DNA of 9,386 bases from GWA1-40-21 sp038078215 (GTDB lineage Bacteria; Patescibacteriota; Minisyncoccia; Phycocordibacterales; GWA1-40-21): assembly GCA_038078215.1 (NCBI GenBank), contig JBBUED010000042.1:1-9386 (forward strand). Reading direction: 5' to 3'. A program made the translations under genes and the position numbers. Shown piece after piece: positions 5,893 to 9,386 of this stretch (its first letter is position 1; each line of letters opens with the position of its first letter). The notes below the pieces were generated by a model. The model searched no databases and was not told where the DNA came from. It saw only the letters and a list, made by a program, of their open reading frames with translations.

Positions 5893-6006
5893 GAATTAAG
5901 AAACTCTATTATGAGCGGAAACTTGCGCAAGCGCGGCTGGCGCGAGCAGAGTAAATTTTCATTAGAAAATTATGCGTGTTCCGCGGATAATGGAGTTTCG
6001 TAATTC
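5893..6006. repeat. 114-bp structured element with 28-bp terminal inverted repeats (ftsL-ftsI spacer)
   Basis: The left arm 5893-5920 (GAATTAAGAAACTCTATTAT...) pairs with the right arm 5979-6006 at 24 of 28 positions. The interior holds the palindrome CTTGCGCAAG (5922-5931), a GC-rich stretch (GCGCGGCTGGCGCG) and a 7-bp hairpin AATTTTC-ATTA-GAAAATT (5954-5971). The predicted fold is a long stem closing a loop with two or three small hairpins. No coding frame is evident. It ends 14 bases before the ftsI ATG. It could be a MITE-like repeat or a structured leader; the sequence alone does not decide. Confidence 0.65.
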
Positions 6007-6020
6007 ACAAAGATTTATTG

Positions 6021-7739
6021 ATGAAATCCAAATTTCAATTCAGAATAAGGCTGTTGTTTATGCTCGTCTTGGCAGTCGCTTTGTTGCTCGCCGTCAATCT
6101 TTATATCATTCAAATAGTTAAGGGTGAAACTTACAAGGAAAAGGCCGAACGCCAATATACCAGTCCTTCGGAGTCTATTTTTGACAGGGGTAAGATTTAT
6201 TTCTCTAATAAAGACGGGGCTCTTGTTTCAGCCGCCACTATTAAGACCGGATTTACTTTGGCCATTAGTCCGAAAAAACTCGCGAATCCGCAAGATGCCT
6301 ATGAAAGATTATCAGCCATCATTTCGATTGACGAGGCGAAATTTCTAATGAAAGCTTCCAAAAAAGACGACCCTTACGAAGAAATAGAGAAAAGAATCAG
6401 CGAGGAAAAAGCCAAAGAGATAAATTCGCTCAACATACAGGGCGTTGAATTGCAAAGAGACAGGTGGCGCGTCTATCCCGGCGGAAAGATGGCGGCTAAC
6501 ACTCTCGGCTTCGTCGGATATGACGGCGATTCTTTTTCCGGCAGGTACGGTTTGGAAAGATATTACGAGGACGTATTGAAGAGGGACGAAAGCGAAGCCT
6601 ACATCAATTTTTTTGCGGAGATTTTTTCAAACATAAGCAAGGCGGTTTCAAAAGAGGATAAGGGAGAGGGAGACATAATCACCGCGATTGAACCGGCCAC
6701 GCAGTCTTTTTTGGAAAAGGAAATTGCAAGCACTTCGGAAAAATGGCGTTCAAAAATGACTCTCGGACTGATTATGAATCCGATGAACGGAGAAATTTAC
6801 AGCCTTGCCGTCAATCCGACTTTTGACCCCAACACTTACGGAAGCCAATCTGACATAAAAATTTTCAGCAATCCGGCCGCGGAAAGCATTTTTGAAATGG
6901 GCTCAACCATAAAGCCCCTCACGATGGCGGCCGGCCTGGATTCGGGCGCCGTCACCGCCGATACGACTTATGACGACAAGGGATTTCTTATCCTGAACGG
7001 CAGCAAGATTTCCAATTATGACCACAAGGGCAACGGAGTCATAAATATGCAGGAAGTGCTCAATAAATCGGTGAACACAGGAGCCTCCTTTGTTGTCAGC
7101 AAAATGGGCAAAGAAAATTTCGCCAAGTATATGATTGACTTCGGTTTGGGGAATGAGACCGGGATTGATCTGCCAAATGAAGCGAGCGGAAGAATTTCCA
7201 ACCTGAAAAGCCCTCGTGACATTGAATACGCCACGGCATCGTTCGGGCAGGGGATCGCGATGACTCCGATAATCGCCGCGCGCGCTTTATCGGCGCTGGC
7301 GAACGGCGGGACGCTCATAGTTCCCCATATCGTTAAAAAAATAGATTACAAAAAAATAGGCTTGTCAAAGGATATTTACTACGATGGAGCGGAAAATAAA
7401 AGGGTAATAAAAAAAGAGACCTCGGATGAAATAACCAGAATGCTGGTCAAGGTGGTTGACACGGCGCTTCTCAACGGGACGGTTAAAATTCCCAATTACA
7501 GCGTCGCGGCGAAAACGGGAACCGCGCAAATTGCAAAACCAGGCGGAGGAGGTTATTATGATGACAGGTATCTGCATTCGTTTTTCGGCTATTTTCCGGC
7601 TTATAACCCGCGTTTCCTGATTTTCCTTATGATTTTAGAGCCGAAAGGAGCGCAATACGCCTCAAACACGCTTACCGAGCCGTTTATAGATATCGTGAAA
7701 TTCCTCATAAATTATTACGAAGTCCCGCCGGACAGATAG
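6021..7739 (+). CDS. ftsI: Class B penicillin-binding protein, FtsI (PBP3)-like peptidoglycan transpeptidase
   Basis: This D,D-transpeptidase cross-links peptidoglycan at the division site. Numbering is from the TTG at 6018. The next codon, ATG 6021, is the more likely start, giving 572 residues. A short basic tail is followed by one membrane anchor at about 12-32 (LLFMLVLAVALLLAVNLYII). The non-catalytic pedestal covers about 35-240, with SIFDRGKIYFSNKDG (53-67) matching the family's RGxIxDRxG motif. All three catalytic motifs are present: S296-T-I-K299 (nucleophile Ser and general-base Lys, in GSTIKP), S351-V-N353, and K499-T-G-T502. The position in the dcw cluster after an FtsL-like gene favours FtsI over the elongation protein PBP2 (MrdA). 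No C-terminal PASTA domains are present. The upstream 181-bp spacer is a structured repeat, so it may be transcribed with ftsL or separately. No Shine-Dalgarno sequence precedes the start. Confidence 0.93.
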   Translation: MKSKFQFRIRLLFMLVLAVALLLAVNLYIIQIVKGETYKEKAERQYTSPSESIFDRGKIYFSNKDGALVSAATIKTGFTLAISPKKLANPQDAYERLSAIISIDEAKFLMKASKKDDPYEEIEKRISEEKAKEINSLNIQGVELQRDRWRVYPGGKMAANTLGFVGYDGDSFSGRYGLERYYEDVLKRDESEAYINFFAEIFSNISKAVSKEDKGEGDIITAIEPATQSFLEKEIASTSEKWRSKMTLGLIMNPMNGEIYSLAVNPTFDPNTYGSQSDIKIFSNPAAESIFEMGSTIKPLTMAAGLDSGAVTADTTYDDKGFLILNGSKISNYDHKGNGVINMQEVLNKSVNTGASFVVSKMGKENFAKYMIDFGLGNETGIDLPNEASGRISNLKSPRDIEYATASFGQGIAMTPIIAARALSALANGGTLIVPHIVKKIDYKKIGLSKDIYYDGAENKRVIKKETSDEITRMLVKVVDTALLNGTVKIPNYSVAAKTGTAQIAKPGGGGYYDDRYLHSFFGYFPAYNPRFLIFLMILEPKGAQYASNTLTEPFIDIVKFLINYYEVPPDR

Positions 7740-7797
7740 CCTGATAGGCAATCCGCGAGATTGAAAAATTTAAAATTTTATTCCGTAAAAAGCAAAG

Positions 7798-9099
7798 ATG
7801 AAAGAGTCCATCAAATCAATCATTGTTTCCGTACTCCAGTGGGAAGCCGGAAAAGTTTTAAAAAAATACCAGCCGAAAATAATCGCCATAACCGGCAGTG
7901 TCGGCAAAACTTCCACCAAAGACGCGATTTTCTCCGCGCTGGCCGATTCTTTTTATGTTAGAAAAAGCGAAAAAAGTTTCAATAGCCAGATCGGAGTTCC
8001 TTTGACGATTCTTGGATGCCAGAACGGCTGGAATAATCCGCTGGTATGGCTTATGAATTTGGCCAAAGGATTTATTCTCATAGCCGCAAAGAGCCGGTAT
8101 CCGGAATGGCTGGTGCTGGAGGTCGGCGTGGACAGTCCGGGAGGAATAAAAAAAATGTCCGAATGGCTCAAGCCCGATATATTAGTGATTACCAGATTCG
8201 GAAAAACACCGGTTCACATAGAATTTTTCGCGTCAGTAGACGAGCTCATAGAAGAAGACGCCGCTCTTATTGATTCTATGAAAAGAAAAGGGATTCTTAT
8301 CTTGAACAGCGATGATGAAGACATAAGGAGCTTCAAAAATAAATCATCCAATAAAACGATCACCTACGGGACCGAAGGCGGTTCGGATATTTTTGCTTCC
8401 AACTACCGTGTCTTGTACGGAATAGACAAGAAAGGAAAGTTTCCGACGGGAATTCAGTTCAAAGTTGAATACGACGGCGATAGCGCGCCGGTTGTTCTTA
8501 TGGGTGTCGCGGGGTCTCATCACATTTATCCGTCCCTGGCCGCCATAGCGGTTGGAATTTCGCAAGGTCTAAATTTGTCCGAAATGTCCAAGAGTTTGCG
8601 CTCTCACGCGAGTCCTTTGGGCAGAATGAAAATAATAAAAGGAATCAAGAATTCAATCGTGATTGACGACAGCTACAATTCTTCGCCCGTGGCGCTTGAA
8701 GAAGCGCTCAAGACCTTGCAGATGATTGAGGGAGCGAAAAGGAAAATCGCCGTACTCGGCGATATGCTGGAGCTCGGCGAGCATTCCATTTCGGCTCACA
8801 AAGAAGCCGGCGCCGTCGCTTCAAGGTCCTGTCATATTCTTGCCGCGGTCGGTCCGCGCTCCCGCGGCATAGCCGAAGGCGCGCTTCAAAACGGAATGAG
8901 AGAGAAGGATGTTCTTCAATTTGAAACTTCGGAAGAAGCCGGCGCGTATCTTGAAAATTTGATTTTGGAAAAAGACATTGTTCTCGTCAAAGGCTCCCAG
9001 TCAATGAGAATGGAAAAAGTCGTTGAAGAAATTATGGCCAATCCGGAAGAAAAAGAAAAGCTTTTGGTGAGGCAGGAGAAAGAGTGGAAGGAGAGATAG
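7798..9099 (+). CDS. murF: UDP-N-acetylmuramoyl-tripeptide--D-alanyl-D-alanine ligase (MurF), lacking the N-terminal domain
   Basis: MurF adds D-Ala-D-Ala to the UDP-MurNAc-tripeptide, the last cytoplasmic step of the precursor. The 433 residues include an ATP-binding loop GSVGKT (33-38), LVLEVGVDSPGGI (105-117), matching the family's EMGAN, and GSHHIYPSLAA (239-249). They also include GRMKII (275-280), IDDSYNSSP (289-297), LGDMLELGE (320-328) and LVKGSQSMRME (396-406). The last four are MurF-specific rather than MurC/D/E-like. In well-studied MurF the P-loop lies near residue 105-115. Here it is at 33, so the N-terminal UDP-binding domain is missing. A hydrophobic insert (about 77-103, with PLVWLMNLAKGFILIAAK) lengthens the central domain. 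The carbamylated Lys expected after H140-I-E (canonical AKGE) aligns by eye to D154. The charged C-terminus is extended. The start at 7798 lies 58 bases after ftsI, with no Shine-Dalgarno sequence; upstream frames do not add the missing domain. Confidence 0.93.
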   Translation: MKESIKSIIVSVLQWEAGKVLKKYQPKIIAITGSVGKTSTKDAIFSALADSFYVRKSEKSFNSQIGVPLTILGCQNGWNNPLVWLMNLAKGFILIAAKSRYPEWLVLEVGVDSPGGIKKMSEWLKPDILVITRFGKTPVHIEFFASVDELIEEDAALIDSMKRKGILILNSDDEDIRSFKNKSSNKTITYGTEGGSDIFASNYRVLYGIDKKGKFPTGIQFKVEYDGDSAPVVLMGVAGSHHIYPSLAAIAVGISQGLNLSEMSKSLRSHASPLGRMKIIKGIKNSIVIDDSYNSSPVALEEALKTLQMIEGAKRKIAVLGDMLELGEHSISAHKEAGAVASRSCHILAAVGPRSRGIAEGALQNGMREKDVLQFETSEEAGAYLENLILEKDIVLVKGSQSMRMEKVVEEIMANPEEKEKLLVRQEKEWKER

Positions 9100-9103
9100 A
9101 GAG

Positions 9104-9250
9104 ATAGCTAATAGCCGTTAGCTTCTGGCGGAGAAATAACAAAAGAGCTTTTAGCTGTTAGCTTGTAGCGGGGAATAGAAAAGTTTTTTTACTTTTCTAT
9201 AAAAAATGATATTCTCTCATCTGAAAGCTATTAGCTAACAGCTTACAGCT
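9104..9250. repeat. TTAGCTGTTAGC-family repeat: two direct units and one inverted unit
   Basis: Units of about 24 bases lie at 9106-9129 and 9146-9169 (same orientation) and at 9227-9250 (inverted). Unit 2 and the inverted unit pair at 20 of 24 positions, sharing AGCTAACAGCT. Between them lies a perfect 10-bp inverted repeat, ATAGAAAAGT (9175-9184) and ACTTTTCTAT (9191-9200), with a T6 loop. The whole can fold as one long nested hairpin. It fills the interval between murF and the tRNA and contains no gene. Confidence 0.7.
9188..9215 (+). promoter_or_regulatory. Possible promoter of tRNA-Glu
   Basis: TTTACT (9188-9193) and TATTCT (9210-9215) are 16 bp apart, each matching consensus at four of six positions. 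A start near 9222 would place the inverted repeat unit in a 5' leader of about 36 bases to be removed by RNase P. The -35 overlaps the right arm of the 10-bp hairpin. Confidence 0.3.
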
Positions 9251-9257
9251 ATTATCC

Positions 9258-9329
9258 GGCCCTATCGTCTATCGGCTAGGACGGAGCCTTCTCAAGGCTC
9301 AAAGCAGGGTTCGATTCCCTGTAGGGTCA
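9258..9329 (+). tRNA. tRNA-Glu (anticodon CUC)
   Basis: A full cloverleaf can be drawn by hand. The acceptor stem GGCCCTA (9258-9264) pairs with TAGGGTC (9322-9328), with one G-T pair. The D stem GTCT/GGAC, with GG in the loop, runs 9267-9282. The anticodon stem GAGCC/GGCTC (9284-9300) encloses the loop TTCTCAA, giving anticodon CTC at 9291-9293. The T arm CAGGG-TTCGATT-CCCTG runs 9305-9321. The discriminator base is A (9329). CCA is not encoded, so CCA-adding enzyme is needed. Anticodon CUC reads GAG codons; a UUC isoacceptor for GAA should exist elsewhere. Confidence 0.95.
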
Positions 9330-9335
9330 AATTGA

Positions 9336-9366
9336 AATGTACCCCATAAAGTGGACACGGTACATT
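9336..9366. other. Inverted repeat after tRNA-Glu: terminator or insertion-sequence end
   Basis: AATGTACC (9336-9343) and GGTACATT (9359-9366) are perfect 8-bp arms around a 15-base loop. A T-rich tail follows (ATTTTCTTTTGTT), which fits an intrinsic terminator for the tRNA. Alternatively, TGTACCCCATAAAGTGGACA resembles the outer ends of IS3-family (IS150-group) elements, which often begin TGTACNG..CCCAAAAAGTTGGACA. The window stops too soon to see a transposase, so the choice is open. Confidence 0.4.
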
Positions 9367-9386
9367 ATTTTCTTTTGTTAATATTA

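Noticed and set aside
7761..7961. 66-codon + strand frame from a TTG before murF
   Set aside because: It lies out of frame with murF, overlaps its first 160 bases, and its sequence after the overlap is a frame-shadow of the MurF P-loop region.
9104..9250. CRISPR array
   Set aside because: The repeated units are few, differ from one another, include an inverted copy, and have no regular spacers or cas genes.

Overview
The window reads as a stretch of a small-genome bacterium of the Candidate Phyla Radiation (Patescibacteria), most likely a parcubacterium. This is an inference from several things: a membrane protein with beta-sandwich (Ig-like) repeats and a C-terminal coiled coil, a MurF that lacks its usual N-terminal domain, a lysS/mraZ/rsmH/ftsL/ftsI/murF order, starts without Shine-Dalgarno sequences, and AT-rich intergenic repeats. 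All recognisable genes lie on the + strand, and the standard code fits (TAA, TAG and TGA all act as stops).

Layout. Positions 2-1090 hold the C-terminal part of an exported, single-pass membrane protein, open at the window edge. It is followed by a small DgkA-type lipid kinase (1144-1488), the transcription-cleavage factor GreA (1665-2135) and lysyl-tRNA synthetase (2397 to the gap). A run of exactly 100 N (3850-3949) is a scaffold gap that removes the last few codons of lysS and part of the region upstream of mraZ. Beyond it lies a compact division and cell-wall (dcw) cluster: mraZ (4043-4477), rsmH (4591-5523), an overlapping FtsL-like gene (5495-5839), the class B penicillin-binding protein ftsI (6021-7739) and murF (7798-9099). 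A tRNA-Glu(CUC) gene follows (9258-9329). The last 50 bases hold an inverted repeat that is either the tRNA terminator or the tip of an insertion sequence.

How the genes fit together. DgkA probably recycles undecaprenol to undecaprenyl phosphate, the carrier for peptidoglycan precursors. MurF finishes the UDP-MurNAc-pentapeptide, and FtsI with the FtsL-like protein cross-links septal peptidoglycan. MraZ is the expected regulator of the cluster, and two GTGGG boxes 10 bp apart sit just upstream of its start. GreA and LysS are housekeeping neighbours.

The non-coding DNA is the less ordinary part. Three related, imperfect inverted repeats built from AAGTT/AACTT words follow the stop codons of dgkA, greA and mraZ. 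A different 114-bp structured element separates ftsL from ftsI. A third family (TTAGCTGTTAGC words) fills the murF-tRNA interval. A perfect DnaA-box match lies right at the edge of the assembly gap. I see no complete mobile element, CRISPR array or defence system, and no clearly novel multi-gene system.
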